Below, piece after piece: positions 35,101-44,973 of a stretch of DNA of 64,000 nucleotides. Numbering within the stretch: position 1 is the stretch's first letter; the number at the start of each line of letters is the position of its first letter. Source of the stretch: Mesocentrotus franciscanus (Eukaryota > Echinodermata > Echinoidea > Camarodonta > Strongylocentrotidae); the NCBI GenBank assembly GCA_037976565.1, contig CP137680.1, forward strand, positions 774,252 through 838,251, given 5' to 3'. Below the pieces are notes generated by a model. The model did not search any database. It was not told where the DNA came from and saw only the letters and a program-made list of their open reading frames with translations. The position numbers and the translations under genes were made by a program.

Positions 35101-38100
35101 AGCTTGAGTTGATTATGATTTCTTCAACAAGGTTCTATAAGATTAATTTTGTTTTCTAGTATTTTGTTTTTTTGTCTTGTTAATAACCAGTCAAAGAGTT
35201 TCTCCTCTTTCCACTTTTCTACCACAGATGTACATGTAAATGGCAAACATTGATAACCTATAGACTTTGCAATATTAGGTATCTACATTGTTACATTGAC
35301 ACCCACTTCTTCATGCCTATATCTTTCATCAGAGTCGCTATGTACATTACTTTGAGCAAGTGAAATTCAAGTATGGAGGACAGATTCCTGAACCCAAGGA
35401 TCTGATCATAGAGAATATCAGGATTAGAAATCTAGCAGGTGAGACATTTGAATTATTATCATTTATGCTGAAAGGATTTTCAAAGTGATTCTAAGTCTAG
35501 ACCATTTTATACTACATACCACATGTCTCATCCCAGCATATGATGCCCAGCATATTTCAGTATTTGATATTCAAAGAATTTTTAATTTGAATTTGACAAG
35601 TACTGTCTATACTTTTTTGGGAATGCTGATAATAGTGTGTGAAATAACCCTTGTTTTCTAGGAGACAGATATTAATTAACTCTTCTTTTGGATATTTTGA
35701 AAGCTGATGTGTTGCATCTGGATACATTGTTATTCTCTATGGTTACTATTGTTCATCCATTTCATCATTTTATATCATGAAAGTTTGTCTTTTGCTGATT
35801 GTATACTTTAAATACCTACTAAATTATAACAATGTTTAAAAGGCTTTAAAGGTACTATGTCCCATTTGCAGGCCAAAAAAATGAAAAGGTTAAGTTCCAA
35901 CGGCATTTGAAAGAAAATAATTATTTAGAACTTCCCTCAAAACAAAAGGGCTTGAAAATGGCTTTTTGTGGGAAAATAACGACCATTAGTTGTCAAATCG
36001 ACATAAGTGATTGCAATTACCTAAGTAATAGTCTGATTTTCAGACCCTTGTACCGAATGGTCGTACGATTTGTGCTGCACAAAGATTCAATCAATTTAAT
36101 TTTGGCCATTACAAGTAGTGGGTTATTGATGTAGACAAATGTTCATGTACCTGGAACAGCTCATTTTATGTATGTTATTACCAAAGAAAAAAAGATGTCA
36201 GTCAGTCACTCAATAGTGTCTGACAGTTAAGTCTAGAAAGTAAACAGGTTTCCTTGCATAATTTGAATACTAGGACACTGCTAACGTTTAAATTTCACAG
36301 ATAGGACATACATGACATATTCATAATTCCTGCAAAGTTCTACAGAATTTGATGTTGGCAGCAAAAGGGACACATAGTAGGGACTTTTAGATTTGCACGA
36401 CGAGAACATGGACTAGCTGCCACGTGTGGCAATGTGACATCCTTTTGGCCGGGCACTGCCAGTGCCTTAAAAGGACGTCACATTGCCTTAAAAGGATGTC
36501 CACGTAGCAGTCCACGTTCTCGCCATGCAAATCTAAAAGTCCCTATTATCTTTAACATGTGAACTTAGAGTTTAATTATTATTTTTATACCAAACCGATG
36601 TTAATTTTCTCTACAGGTTTAGGGAAAGGAGATGGCAGAGATCTGTATTTTGAAATCATCTGTAGCAACAAAAAGGTCTTTGACTGTAGATTTGAGAATG
36701 GGCTAAACTGTCAGGTTAGTTTATCAGATGTAGTATTTAAAGGTATATTAAAATTGTTTGTAAAGCCTATACATAGATAGAAATGTACCTGTGAGATGGT
36801 CTCTTTTGCAAAATGATGTGAATTTATGTTTAATATGAGAGAATAACAAGCCTTTTAAATGAAGTGATTGTTATGCACAGTCCAGATAGTTCATATGTTG
36901 TTCGAAAGTAACAATGACTCTAAAAACAGGATAAAGTATTTCATTATTGTAAGGAGCATTTAAAGAATTAGAGGCAATGTAATCTTTTCTATGAATAAAC
37001 TGTAATACTTGGCAAGAGAAACGGTATGTTTCAAGGAGTGAATCCTGTAATGATAATACTAATGGTGCTTGTATAGTGCTCATGTCTGTCAGACTTGACA
37101 CTCCTGATGCTCAACAATTATTACTAGACTACAGCATGGCTGCCATAATGGCGCTCAAGCATTTTAAGGAAATAATTCCTACCAGGTACCCATTTACCTC
37201 ACCTGGGTCGAGTGTGGATTAATATCTTGCCAAAGGACATTAGTGCAGCAGCGTGACTCGAACCGCCGACCATGTGATCCGCAATCTGGTGACGTATCCA
37301 CTAGACCACGACAACTCCATTGCATGTGATCCATCAATTGCTGTATATAATGTGTGCATATTTGAGTATCAATTTTAACTTGACAAACATTTACCTGGTA
37401 TATTAATTTTGGGTGGTCAATTGACCAGCTTTTAAATGTGCTTTTGTTATGGTGTGGCAAGTACAGTGATTCTAGATTATTAGTGTATTAATAGCACATC
37501 TAATAATATAAATTCTCTTTTTACTATATGTTTTTCTTTTCTTCAGAGTATATATGATCATGATTCAGACACTATATCAGCTCGTACCCCACATTGTCCT
37601 GTGCTTCATGGAGATGTCAAAATCAGATTCAAATCAACAAGTAGGGTGAGTATTGATAGCAACTTAACAATAGTACATGCAGTCTCGTGCATATATTCAT
37701 TCAGCAAACTGAAACACTAATATTTTTTTTAATGAATTTTTTCTAAATTATTTCTATTCAGATTATTATCAAAGTTATCTGTCTCAGCATCTTTGTGCAA
37801 TCTTAACAACTGCTTTATCATCCTATCCTTGAGACATTATAATGAATCTGCACTTCTTAGAACTAGAACTTACTTTATTATTTCATCACCATGTGCATCG
37901 GGATAATATGTAAGTTCAGTAAAACTGTTTTAGCAGTATTTTTATGAATATTCACGATGTGAATAAGTCAAGTTTGCGAATAAATATGCATCAAAGTCTA
38001 ACTATTATCTTGTATTCTTCAATTCCTACAGAAAGTACCAGAGGACTATGATAACTGTGCTTTCTTCTTCTGGTTCCATACTGCATTCATCAAAGAGAAT

Positions 38101-38621
38101 AGGTAGGAGTCATCCTTCACTCTACTCTGATAATAGTCATTTCATCTGAATTTAAATCCTACCTATAATGAGCTAAGAAATGCTCATGTAATTAGGCTCC
38201 ATTCCCCATTTGAATTACCATCTTGAGATGTGAGTTTTAACTGAAAAGGAAATATCTTTTCCTCTTTTGGGGTTTGGGGCAGGGTGCAAAAGGCTGCATT
38301 TCCTTCCTGCAGTCATCATTTCTCTCAAGTCTATAATATATATATTGATAAAACATCTCAAAACCTAGTATATAGAGTTTGGAATCTAAATGTCTGTATT
38401 TTGATGGGAATCTTGGGGATAATCATTTATTGTTGAGCCTTAAATTTACTTTAATGTAGAGAGGAACTGAATTTCAAAGGTTTCATTGTTTTTATTCCAG
38501 GTTGTTTCTTCCACGAGATGAGCTTGATAACCCACACAAGAGCAAAGCAAAGAAGATATACAGTGAAGCATTCAGTGTAGAGGTTCAGTTCAGTGAAATA
38601 AAGGCAGAATCCATCGCATGA
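16916..38621 (+). CDS. VSP: Voltage-sensing phosphatase (VSP, TPTE/TPIP family), 17 coding exons, 587 aa
   Basis: VSPs couple membrane depolarisation to hydrolysis of phosphoinositides such as PI(4,5)P2 and PI(3,4,5)P3 at the plasma membrane. Exons: 16916-17110, 19311-19459, 25010-25057, 25628-25789, 26567-26686, 30578-30668, 31198-31261, 31721-31846, 32499-32580, 33440-33528, 34486-34547, 35013-35093, 35333-35438, 36617-36714, 37547-37645, 38032-38102, 38501-38621. They sum to 1764 nt in one frame, all with GT-AG borders. Domains: acidic cytosolic N-terminus 1-115; voltage sensor S1-S4 about 130-241; linker with R253, K254, K260-R262; phosphatase with D339 and the P-loop HCKGGKGRTGT (C371); C2 domain about 424-587. 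Recalled Ciona VSP landmarks from S3 to C2 (D186, R217-R232, R253/R254, D331, C363, Y522) match at a constant offset of +8. Oddities: M237 in S4 and Q419 in the gating loop. Paralogue-level naming (TPTE versus TPTE2) does not apply outside vertebrates. Confidence 0.96.
17111..19310. other. VSP intron 1, no further feature
   Basis: AT-rich intron of 2.2 kb with short TA runs near 17390 and 18467. I see no repeat element with definable ends. Confidence 0.5.
19311..19459 (+). CDS. VSP: VSP exon 2, residues 66-114 and part of 115
   Basis: Starts after TTCTGCACAG and ends at a GTAAGT donor (19460). It encodes the rest of the variable cytosolic N-terminal region, rich in Glu, Asn and Val, before the voltage sensor. 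Confidence 0.85.
19743..19808. repeat. T-rich tract with (TTTTTA)n and poly-G
   Basis: Repeated TTTTTA/TTTATTT units are followed by a run of about eleven G within VSP intron 2. Confidence 0.8.
20263..20593. repeat. Purine (GA)n/(CAGACAGA)n compound satellite
   Basis: About 330 bp of AGAGAG blocks alternating with CAGACAGACAGAGACA blocks, organised as a higher-order repeat of roughly 60-80 bp (AGGCAGGCAGACAGACAGAGACACAGAGAG recurs, shown here only as a pattern). It lies inside VSP intron 2 and creates several spurious Arg/Gln/Ser frames. Confidence 0.95.
22449..22535. repeat. Short hairpin repeat, copy 1
   Basis: Left arm TTGTATCGTCTTCTCAAAGC and CCAGAAGG, central ATTAACTCTGTGTCAAA, right arm CCTTCTGGCTCC to GATGATACAAAA. 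The arms can pair over about 34 nt. A second copy with the same centre lies at 26707-26797. Confidence 0.75.
25010..25057 (+). CDS. VSP: VSP exon 3, residues 115-130
   Basis: A 48-nt exon after CTCAAACAG with a GTAAGC donor. It encodes [15 protein letters not shown], the basic amphipathic lead-in to S1 that is conserved across VSPs. Confidence 0.88.
25628..25789 (+). CDS. VSP: VSP exon 4, S1 and S2 of the voltage sensor
   Basis: Encodes residues 131-184. S1 runs about 132-151 and carries D141 and D148. A short acidic extracellular loop follows, then S2 (about 163-182) with the aromatic/acidic pattern [11 protein letters not shown], where E176 and R180 are likely partners of S4 charges. Confidence 0.92.
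25823..25942. repeat. (GAT)n-rich microsatellite
   Basis: Imperfect GATGAT/GATAAT repeats within VSP intron 4. Confidence 0.85.
26567..26686 (+). CDS. VSP: VSP exon 5, S3
   Basis: Encodes residues 185-224. S3 contains [18 protein letters not shown] with D194 (Ciona D186 equivalent) and D197. An extracellular S3-S4 loop, [10 protein letters not shown], follows. Confidence 0.92.
26707..26797. repeat. Short hairpin repeat, copy 2
   Basis: Shares GAGCCAGAAG, TATTAACTTTGTGTCAAA and TATGAATTA with copy 1 at 22449-22535. The outer arms (ATATTGTG and CACAATAT) still pair with each other although their sequence differs from copy 1. It starts about 20 bp after the exon 5 donor. Confidence 0.75.
26969..27032. 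repeat. (TTA)n microsatellite
   Basis: TTATTATTA run in VSP intron 5. Confidence 0.85.
28815..30111. mobile_element. TTAA-flanked non-autonomous element, 1289 bp
   Basis: The core 28819-30107 starts AGAGAAGGTTCATTGA and ends TCAATGAACCTTCTCT, a perfect 16-bp terminal inverted repeat with exact TTAA on both sides. Subterminal GTGGCGTCACAAAATGAACA and TTCATATTGTGACGTCAC are also inverted. A GC-rich core at about 29300-29460 repeats CAGCCCGGCGCTCGA twice (one change). No transposase frame is present. It lies in VSP intron 5. Confidence 0.88.
30578..30668 (+). CDS. VSP: VSP exon 6, S4 voltage-sensing helix
   Basis: Encodes residues 225-255. S4 charges are K225, R231, R234 and R240, with methionine at 237 where the every-third-residue arginine pattern expects a charge. 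The exon ends in the linker (S252 R253 K254 L255) that senses phosphoinositides. Family knowledge: the S4 arginines carry the gating charge in Ciona VSP. Confidence 0.93.
31198..31261 (+). CDS. VSP: VSP exon 7, linker and start of the phosphatase domain
   Basis: Encodes residues 256-276: [21 protein letters not shown]260-R262 match the basic linker cluster that couples the voltage sensor to the enzyme. [11 protein letters not shown] is the classic first motif of PTEN-type phosphatases. Confidence 0.95.
31721..31846 (+). CDS. VSP: VSP exon 8, phosphatase core
   Basis: Encodes residues 277-318, including [20 protein letters not shown] and HYKVINLC. Serine 282 stands where PTEN and most VSPs have methionine. 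The donor (TTTGTA/GTAAGT) sits inside the first unit of a tandem repeat that continues into the intron. Confidence 0.95.
31819..32118. repeat. Minisatellite that includes the exon 8 splice donor
   Basis: Five or six diverged units of about 50-60 bp follow the pattern CTGTYATAAATTCATCAATC then TTTGTAGTAAG then TTTTATCAAAA. The first unit covers the last 28 bases of exon 8 and its donor. Donor-like TTTGTAGTAAG recurs, with the GT at 31961 and 32059. Seen directly; the direction of expansion is inference. Confidence 0.8.
32499..32580 (+). CDS. VSP: VSP exon 9, WPD-like loop
   Basis: Encodes residues 319-345. TDDHNVP carries D339, equivalent to Ciona D331 and PTEN D92, the candidate general acid. 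Confidence 0.95.
32634..32848. repeat. Purine-rich GA tract
   Basis: GGGAGAGGG/GAGAGA interrupted repeats in VSP intron 9. Confidence 0.9.
32925..33303. mobile_element. TTAA-type element, 371 bp
   Basis: The core 32929-33299 begins AGGTATAGACCAGTTCTGG and ends CCAAAACTGGTCTGTGCCT. The left flank is TTAA and the right flank TTAC, probably a mutated TTAA. No ORF for a transposase. In VSP intron 9. Confidence 0.75.
33440..33528 (+). CDS. VSP: VSP exon 10, catalytic P-loop (first half)
   Basis: Encodes residues 346-375, ending [12 protein letters not shown]371 is the nucleophile (Ciona C363). Glycine 373 matches the VSP-type GG rather than the AG of PTEN, consistent with 5-phosphatase-capable VSPs. 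The intron splits the glycine codon after K375. Confidence 0.97.
33974..34419 (+). mobile_element. LINE 3' end in VSP intron 10
   Basis: Positions 33974-34084 encode [14 protein letters not shown] then [14 protein letters not shown] before a stop, the C-terminal signature of CR1/L2-type ORF2. A 3' UTR with a (TA)n run (34195-34214) follows. The element ends in tandem GAAATT units at about 34400-34418, as such LINEs do. Confidence 0.78.
34486..34547 (+). CDS. VSP: VSP exon 11, P-loop arginine
   Basis: Encodes residues 376-396: [15 protein letters not shown]377 completes the CX5R phosphate-binding signature and the following helix is typical of dual-specificity phosphatases. Confidence 0.96.
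35013..35093 (+). CDS. VSP: VSP exon 12, gating (TI) loop
   Basis: Encodes residues 397-423, ending [10 protein letters not shown]. The residue before TPSQ, Q419, aligns with Ciona E411, whose movement controls access to the active site. Confidence 0.95.
35333..35438 (+). CDS. VSP: VSP exon 13, start of the C2 domain
   Basis: Encodes residues 424-458. [10 protein letters not shown] closes the phosphatase domain and the C2 beta-sandwich follows. C2 domains of this family orient the enzyme on the membrane and are Ca-independent. Confidence 0.93.
35846..36555 (+). mobile_element. TTAA element family A, copy 1, carrying a nested MITE
   Basis: The left end is TTAA plus AGGTACTATGTCCC (35850). 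The right end reads GGGACACATAGTA, is interrupted by a nested element, and resumes ATCT plus TTAA at 36552-36555. It matches, inverted, the element at 41763-42290 over almost its whole length. The net length without the insert is about 538 bp. In VSP intron 13. Confidence 0.85.
36380..36543. mobile_element. Nested palindromic MITE, 164 bp
   Basis: The ends GGGACTTTTAGATTTGCA and TGCAAATCTAAAAGTCCC are perfect inverted repeats, extending imperfectly to about 48 bp (CGAGAAC, TGGACT). TA flanks both ends, suggesting a Tc1/mariner-type target, though the exact border is ambiguous by a few bases. The centre repeats CCTTAAAAGGA. It sits inside the right terminal repeat of the surrounding TTAA element. 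Confidence 0.8.
36617..36714 (+). CDS. VSP: VSP exon 14, C2 domain
   Basis: Encodes residues 459-491: [20 protein letters not shown] and onward to NGLNCQ, a beta-strand-rich part of C2. Confidence 0.92.
37047..37318 (-). mobile_element. tRNA-derived SINE
   Basis: Minus-strand order: tRNA-like head with box A TGGTCTAGTGG (37308-37298) and box B GGTTCGAGTCA (37264-37254); a central CCCAGGTGAGGTAAATGGGTACC; and a tail GAGCACTATACAAGCACC-ATT. The central block resembles the deeply conserved domain seen in many metazoan SINEs (described as Nin-DC; recognised from memory). In VSP intron 14. Confidence 0.85.
37547..37645 (+). CDS. VSP: VSP exon 15, C2 domain
   Basis: Encodes residues 492-524, including [13 protein letters not shown], a basic segment near the membrane-facing loop. 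R524 aligns with a lysine in Ciona VSP by the constant offset. Confidence 0.92.
38032..38102 (+). CDS. VSP: VSP exon 16, C2 domain
   Basis: Encodes residues 525-547: [20 protein letters not shown], a hallmark C2 motif in PTEN and VSP. Y530 corresponds to Ciona Y522, which contacts the phosphatase side. Confidence 0.95.
38501..38621 (+). CDS. VSP: VSP exon 17, C-terminus and stop
   Basis: Encodes residues 548-587 and [18 protein letters not shown] closes the C2 domain. There is no PTEN-like PDZ-binding tail; the protein ends KAESIA. Confidence 0.93.
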
Positions 38622-40170
38622 ACAAGTAGCAGTCATCATCATAGATCTGTTTTGAGCTCTTTCGTCCCTTTTCTCTACCGTTTGCATCTTCACATTGAAC
38701 ATTGCTCTGTTCTCTATTTCATTGTTGTGTGATCTTATTCACTGCTTGCTTAGCTGTGACAGCAAAGCCAGGACCTGGAGGATATTTTGCCCCTTCTAGT
38801 CATATTTCATGAACTTGATTGAGTTTGATAAACTTAATCTGTTACAGAGTATGTCAGGTTTATGTCAGTATTAAATATCTATAAATAACATGAACACTAT
38901 TTCTTTGGGTAAAATGAATAATTTGCAAATCTCAGATGCTGTAAAAACTTAAAAATGATTAAAGGCAATATTGAAGTGCTGGCTTGTTTCTTTTTCTTTA
39001 AAACGTACTAAAATACCATTGATTCACATGCAGTATTTGTACTCTATTTTTAAAGGAAGGTGTATGTAAACTTCATCTTATAGATCTAACAAGATGTTTT
39101 GGTTTTGTATCTATCCAGATTTTTGTCATTATGCTGCTATTGCCTCACATTACTGGTTAAAGTAAGAATGAGCGAAGGCTAATTATGTTAAGTTGTCAAA
39201 TCAACTCACTTCTAGTGCATATGTAATAAGATGAAAGGCTTTATAGTTCTGATATTTTGTAAGAGAAATGAGAAAATAAGACAAAAATAAGAAAATCATT
39301 CCATTATTATTTAACTATCAATTCCACAGAGGTAAAATATTTGATATGTGAAGTCACAAGCACCCTACATTAAAGTGTATGGAAATATGCTATGTTTCTG
39401 TGAGTTCATGATTATTAGAGGAATGTGAAATTGCTTTAAAGTCTTGAATTGATAATTAATATGCACTCGCAAGTAGAACTCAAGCAACTGATGTTTGTAA
39501 CACAAAGATATTTCAACTTTTTGTTGTTCATTCAACTACTGTAAAACTAGAAACTTTCACATGCATGAAATATTCGTGAAATTTGTAATTGATTAATTAA
39601 GATTCATGAAATTTCCATGCTGTCAATTTATTACATCACAATTGACACAACGTTAAATATTTGCAATTTATGAAAGTTTCTTGCCAGGGAAATGGCCACC
39701 CTTAACAATTCAAAAAAGTTTAATGTCATGGGAGTATGTGGTTTTACAGAAGGAGTAAGACTGAACTTATACTGTACAAATGTGTTTGTCCATTTGTAAT
39801 TTCCTAGGAAATTCATAAAGATATTTATGATTTTGTATATGTGTAAAATGTATGCAAATGTTAACAAAATATTGTACTGAAATAGGAAAGAAAATGTACA
39901 CAACATCATGCAAGATGGTGAATGCTATTATTGACGGTTCAGAGTATTTTAAGGTAGAATTTTATGACTGTTCTTATTTCATATGATTTTTAACTATTAA
40001 TTCACTTCAGTTTGATTATTTTTGAATAGGTCATTTGACAGGACCTTATGTGTATGTGAATATGTATTATAGATAGCAAAGTTTATATCTTTGAATTGGA
40101 AGTGTGTGCTAATTATATGCTGGATCAAACTTGTGTTATTGATTGTGCAATAAATATTAAAGATTAATAG
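38622..40170 (+). other. VSP 3' UTR (probable)
   Basis: AT-rich sequence after the stop. The best polyadenylation signal is AATAAA at 40149-40154. The extent is inferred; earlier cleavage is possible. No repeat element with clear ends is seen. Confidence 0.5.
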
Positions 40171-41504
40171 ACTATTTATTATATTATTTTAATGTGTTCA
40201 GTTGTAGCTAAAATATAAAATGTAATTCTTTATTCTGTTTATTATATTTTTTTATCAGAGAATCTTGAGCCTTTAGTTAATTTTATTGTAAATACATAAT
40301 AGACTTGTGTGTAGCAAGCTGCAGCTTAGCTATGCAATTAAAGAAATATGTAACTTGGTAAGACACAAGCAGTGACTCAACATGTAAAGATTGTAGAACC
40401 AATTTTAGAGTGGGGGGGGGGCATTTATTATATGAAATACTTAATACATTGAAAATCACTTTTTTGAAAAATTCATGTTGTCAAGGTAGAAAGTAATTGT
40501 TTTTATACCAATATACATTGTGTATCTTCTTGTTTTTTTTTAACTTTAGATATTGAGGAAAGCTACTGGTGGTGAGAATTATTGATTTGTGAAATGAAAC
40601 AGTGATACATCATACAATTTGTATGGTGATTTATTTGAAGTAGAATCAATATGAAATATATGAAGGTATGCATATGACAGTAACATTCTTCAAATAGGAA
40701 AGGCTAATTTTCTCAGAAAATTATCTGAAATCTTTTTGATACTTTAATTATATTTGGCAATAGTCCCCCCTTTTACACTGTATATTTAATAGTGACACAT
40801 GTTGAATTGTATTTAAAATCAAACACCTAAATGTCTTCCCATTTATATTAATGAATATAATAAATTTCCAAGTTTCAGATATGAATGAAAGGAGCAACTG
40901 TTTTATATTTTGAGATGTTTGTTCAGTGTTCTATTCTTTGAAATGGACACATGTGTGCAATACACCTGTTTTTTTTATTTTGAGAGAAACTTTGTGCTTT
41001 CCCAATGTAGCAACATCTTGAATCTTGAGATGCATGAATACACTGAGTGACCTATAGCAGCCAGATCAAAAAAATCTTTTCATGATTGCACGCAATTTTC
41101 CATACAATAAGACAAAAAGAAATCCCCCCAAAGAATGCATAATTCCCCTTTCCTCCCCTCCCCTCCAATCTATACTTATTATTTCTCCATGATACAAACA
41201 AATTAATACCAAATTGGCGATGCATTTTACTTAATGTACTGGCTTGAATAATACTGTAAAAGAAATAACATAAAACAAGTTATATATTTCTCTCATTTTT
41301 TATTTCGTTTTCAAATGACTCAAATCTCTTCATACAGAGCACAGCATTCTTCATTATTCATAAAAATAGACATATTTTCTCTGAAACTGATAGACAATGC
41401 AGCCTCAAAATAAGTAATTGATTATCAGTATTAATTATATTAATATTCCCAACATGGTCATGATTGGTCAGAAAAAAAAAAAAGATACCAATCATGATCT
41501 TATT
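40171..41504. other. Intergenic between VSP and the ornithine carrier
   Basis: AT-rich, with a G run at about 40413-40421 and a CCCTCC-rich spot at about 41145-41165. I see no gene. Confidence 0.55.
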
Positions 41505-41762
41505 TTAAAGGTATACTTCAGTTCTGGTGATAAAGACTTTAAAAAAATTAACATAATCAAACTTATTTGATAGGAAAAATATAATTGTACACTGACGAAA
41601 TCATGTCTATTGCATACAATATCTTTTCAATATTTGCACATTTTGCAGCCAGCTCTTGTTATTCAGGTTTTTTTTAATGGTGCAAACAACCCTAAAATAT
41701 GTTCCAATTTTTCTTTCAAAATGAAACAAGTGCACCATCAGAACCCAAGACCACCATTTTAA
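41505..41762. mobile_element. TTAA-delimited element, 250 bp
   Basis: The core 41509-41758 starts AGGTATACTTCAGTTCTGGT and ends CATCAGAACCCAAGACCACCATT. The terminal repeats are only partly conserved, but TTAA is exact on both sides. The right-hand TTAA (41759-41762) is also the left flank of the next element. Confidence 0.6.
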
Positions 41763-42294
41763 AGATACTATGTCCCTTTTGCAGCCAACATCAAATTCTG
41801 TAGAACTTTGCAGGAATTATGAATATGTCATGTATGTCCTATGGGTGAAATTTAAACGTTAGCAGTGTCCTAATATTCAAATTATGCAAGGAAACCTGTT
41901 TACTTGCTAGACTTCACTGTCAGACACTATTGAGTGACTGACTGGCTTTTTCATCTTTGGTAATAACATACATAAAATGAGCTGTAAAGGGTACATGAGC
42001 ATTTGTCTACATCAATAACCCACTTCTTGTAATGGCCAAAATTAAACTGATTGAATCTTTGCGCAGCATAAAACGTATGACCATTCGGTACAATGGTCTG
42101 AAAAATCAGACTATTACTTACTGGCTCTATAGCTCCTAAGTCGATTCGACAACTAATAGTCGTTATTTTCCCACTTAAAGACATTTTCAAGCCCCCTTTT
42201 TTAGGGAAGTTCTAACTTAATATTGTCCTTCAAATGCCGTTGGAATTTAACCTTTTCATTTTTTTGGCCTGCAAATGGAACATAGTACCTTTAA
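41759..42294 (-). mobile_element. TTAA element family A, copy 2 (528 bp)
   Basis: Core 41763-42290; in minus orientation it starts AGGTACTATGTTCCATTTGC and aligns along its length with 35850-36551 minus its nested insert. Terminal repeats pair as AGRTACTATGT/ACATAGTACCT. TTAA on both sides. The two copies differ by scattered substitutions and small indels, so neither is very young. Confidence 0.87.
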
Positions 42295-42656
42295 AGGGAG
42301 ACATCTCAAAATATCTCAAAATAAAAACAAGAAAATAATACAGAAAGCACCTACATGAAATACCATTTTCGCGTATAATGATCAACATTCTGCTTTTGTA
42401 AAGCCTCTATTTGGTTATTTACTTGGAAATAACAATAACAAAATTCAGTCAATTTTGTTGGCATGATGAATAATAACGTACATATGTATAACAAACTGTC
42501 ATACCTATAATTTTGAGGGATATTTTCTTGTAAACAATATTTCATATGTTAAAAAAAACAGTTTCATTTTGGCATGACAAACTTTAATTCATGCAATATG
42601 AAGGATATTTCTTGTAAGTACTATTTCAGTCTAACAATATAAATGGCACGGAATTA
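42295..42656. other. Intergenic, no gene seen
   Basis: AT-rich, no recognisable structure. Confidence 0.5.
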
Positions 42657-42842
42657 CAGTGGGACCTCATTGTAAAGAACTCTGTGATATTCACACTCTC
42701 ATTATAAGAAAGTGATTTTGTCCGTCAACCAAATCTTTGAGTTCCTTTGCATATTTGTTATGAGGCCTGATATCACAAGGTTTATTCATAACGAGGGAAT
42801 TTTCTTAGTTCTAAACGAGTTTGGTATGACAAGGTGCCACTG
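42657..42842. mobile_element. CAGTGG-ended MITE, 186 bp (pogo/Tigger-like)
   Basis: The ends CAGTGGGACCTCATTGTAA and AGGTGCCACTG form imperfect inverted repeats of the CAGTGGNACCTC type common in animals. TA lies immediately on each side. No ORF. Confidence 0.7.
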
Positions 42843-44973
42843 TATTATATATTCATATGGAAATAACTTGCAAGAATATGAGGGTTTTTTTAAATAACAA
42901 TAAAGATCTATGACATTCCTGGAATCCACCTTTTCATAAAAGAGACCAATCATTATCTCCATACTGCACTGTAGTAACACCATTGATCCAAAGAAAACAA
43001 TCAATTTGAACCTTGAAGTTTGAAGTCTGATAGCTTCATCTACATGTATTAACATAGTTATTGTTAAACTCCTCAAAGAAAATTACATAAAAACCCCTCA
43101 CCAAAAATTGCAACAGGCAAATAGTTGCAGCTGACAACCCTACATTGGTAAAAGAATAATAATAAAAATTAATAAATAAATTTAGTTTCAAATTGTTCTC
43201 AAAAGATTTTCAGCCACTAATCACCAAAATCCTGTATTTTTCAGCAAGAAAATATCTCATTACCGGTAATGAATATATTGTCATCAAATAACACCTCACT
43301 ATTTTGGATTTCATTCTTTATCCTGAGGATTCCTATCCCCCCAAAAGTTCTACCCCAGGACTACCACCCCTTTCCCCCATAACTACCCCAGGATAGTTAG
43401 TATACCCTCGAGACAATTACCCCCTTGGAAACTGCCTCCGTGAACTACACCCTCAGTAACACTACCCCCTCACATAATACTCATTATGAATATGCCCCCA
43501 CCCACTCAGCTGTCTGAGAGGGGGAGGGGAGGAACATGTTAGGAGATTGGTTGTGTTTGTTAGGGATGTAGTTGTCTAGGTATAGCATGGTAATCTAAGG
43601 ATTAGTTTTCAATGCAAGTTGCCTTTATAATCTCAAAATACATAAATATATACTCTATTCTCTATCGTCATAACACTTTCAACTATGTGGACTTCTAACT
43701 CTAATTTTCTTTTTTCTTTCTTTATCTTTAAGTAGGTATTGAGCATTTCTACACGTTGAAAAAAAAAAAATTATTTATGATTTTCTATTACTATGTGAAA
43801 GAACATTATAGTAAAAACATGACATGAGGGTTCGTCTTGAAAAGCTCTCATAATTCCAATGCACTTGGAAGAGTTCATTTCTTGCAACAAATTGTTTTTC
43901 TTCTTTGCTGTAATCCATTTACGTGGTCCAATGTGGTATTACAGCATGTGGAGCCTTCTAGTACGAGTTTGTGAAAATCTGTAATTTTCTGTAAGATTTT
44001 GTAAATTTGTCCTGACTTGGTTTTAAAACCTCATGATACACAATTATTCATTTATCTTACAAAACCAAGCTTCCAAAATAGTTTTAAAAAAATTTACAGA
44101 AAGAAGTATCAGTGGAGTTGAAAACTACCACATCCTTCAAAAGTTCACATGCAATTTGTTATAATTTGTCTTATTTGCTTGACACATGGATATAGCACTC
44201 ACTGAACTCTTTGTTTTGCTCTTAACCCTTCCAAACGCCACTCACAATAGATGTTCTAAATATGGTGGCATACAAAATTGCAAATGCCTATAATTATAAC
44301 TAATCCAAATTAAATTCTACTAACAGTATTTGACACATCTTTATCAAATTCTAAGTTGTGCAGCACAGCAAGAAAACAAATTAGATGAAATGTGAATGTG
44401 TCTCCTTGGTCAGTATTGGTCAAGAAACTCAACAAAACTGGTGGGTAGTGGTCAAGAAACTCAACAAGACTTGTTCCAACTTCAAAGTATTACATACATG
44501 TAATAATTGATACACCATTTTTCACTTGAAGTGGCAAAGCACTAATATCCACAAGTATTTCACTTTAGGATAATCATTCATTGTGTGCGACAGTGGCAAG
44601 GTGAAAATAATCCTCTAAAGTACCTGTATTTCAGTGCATATAACATTTGACATGTGATCTGAATAATTGATTGGGATACCTGGAATCTATGAGGGTCACA
44701 TTAAAAACATACATGTGTTAGATGGGCAAGGTTTCAATGTGTAAAAATGGAATCACATGAAAATGAGAGTATTTCATTCAATTTCAGATCTTTAAATAGT
44801 GCAACAATTCCAATACAAAAAAGGGAGGAAAAAGAAATCACCTTAATCTATTAACAGAGGAATATAGTATTTCTAACATACAAAGTGTTCCCTGTTATAA
44901 AGTATTACAGCCTGCCATTGATGTACATTGAAATATAAACCTATTCATTATTCAAGACAATAATATTTGGGGC
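42843..44973. other. Intergenic, C-rich patch
   Basis: A patch at about 43338-43505 is rich in CTACCCC/CCCTC, a loose degenerate repeat. The remainder is AT-rich. A direct repeat of about 26 bp (GTCAAGAAACTCAACAA) occurs near 44418 and 44452. No gene seen. Confidence 0.5.
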
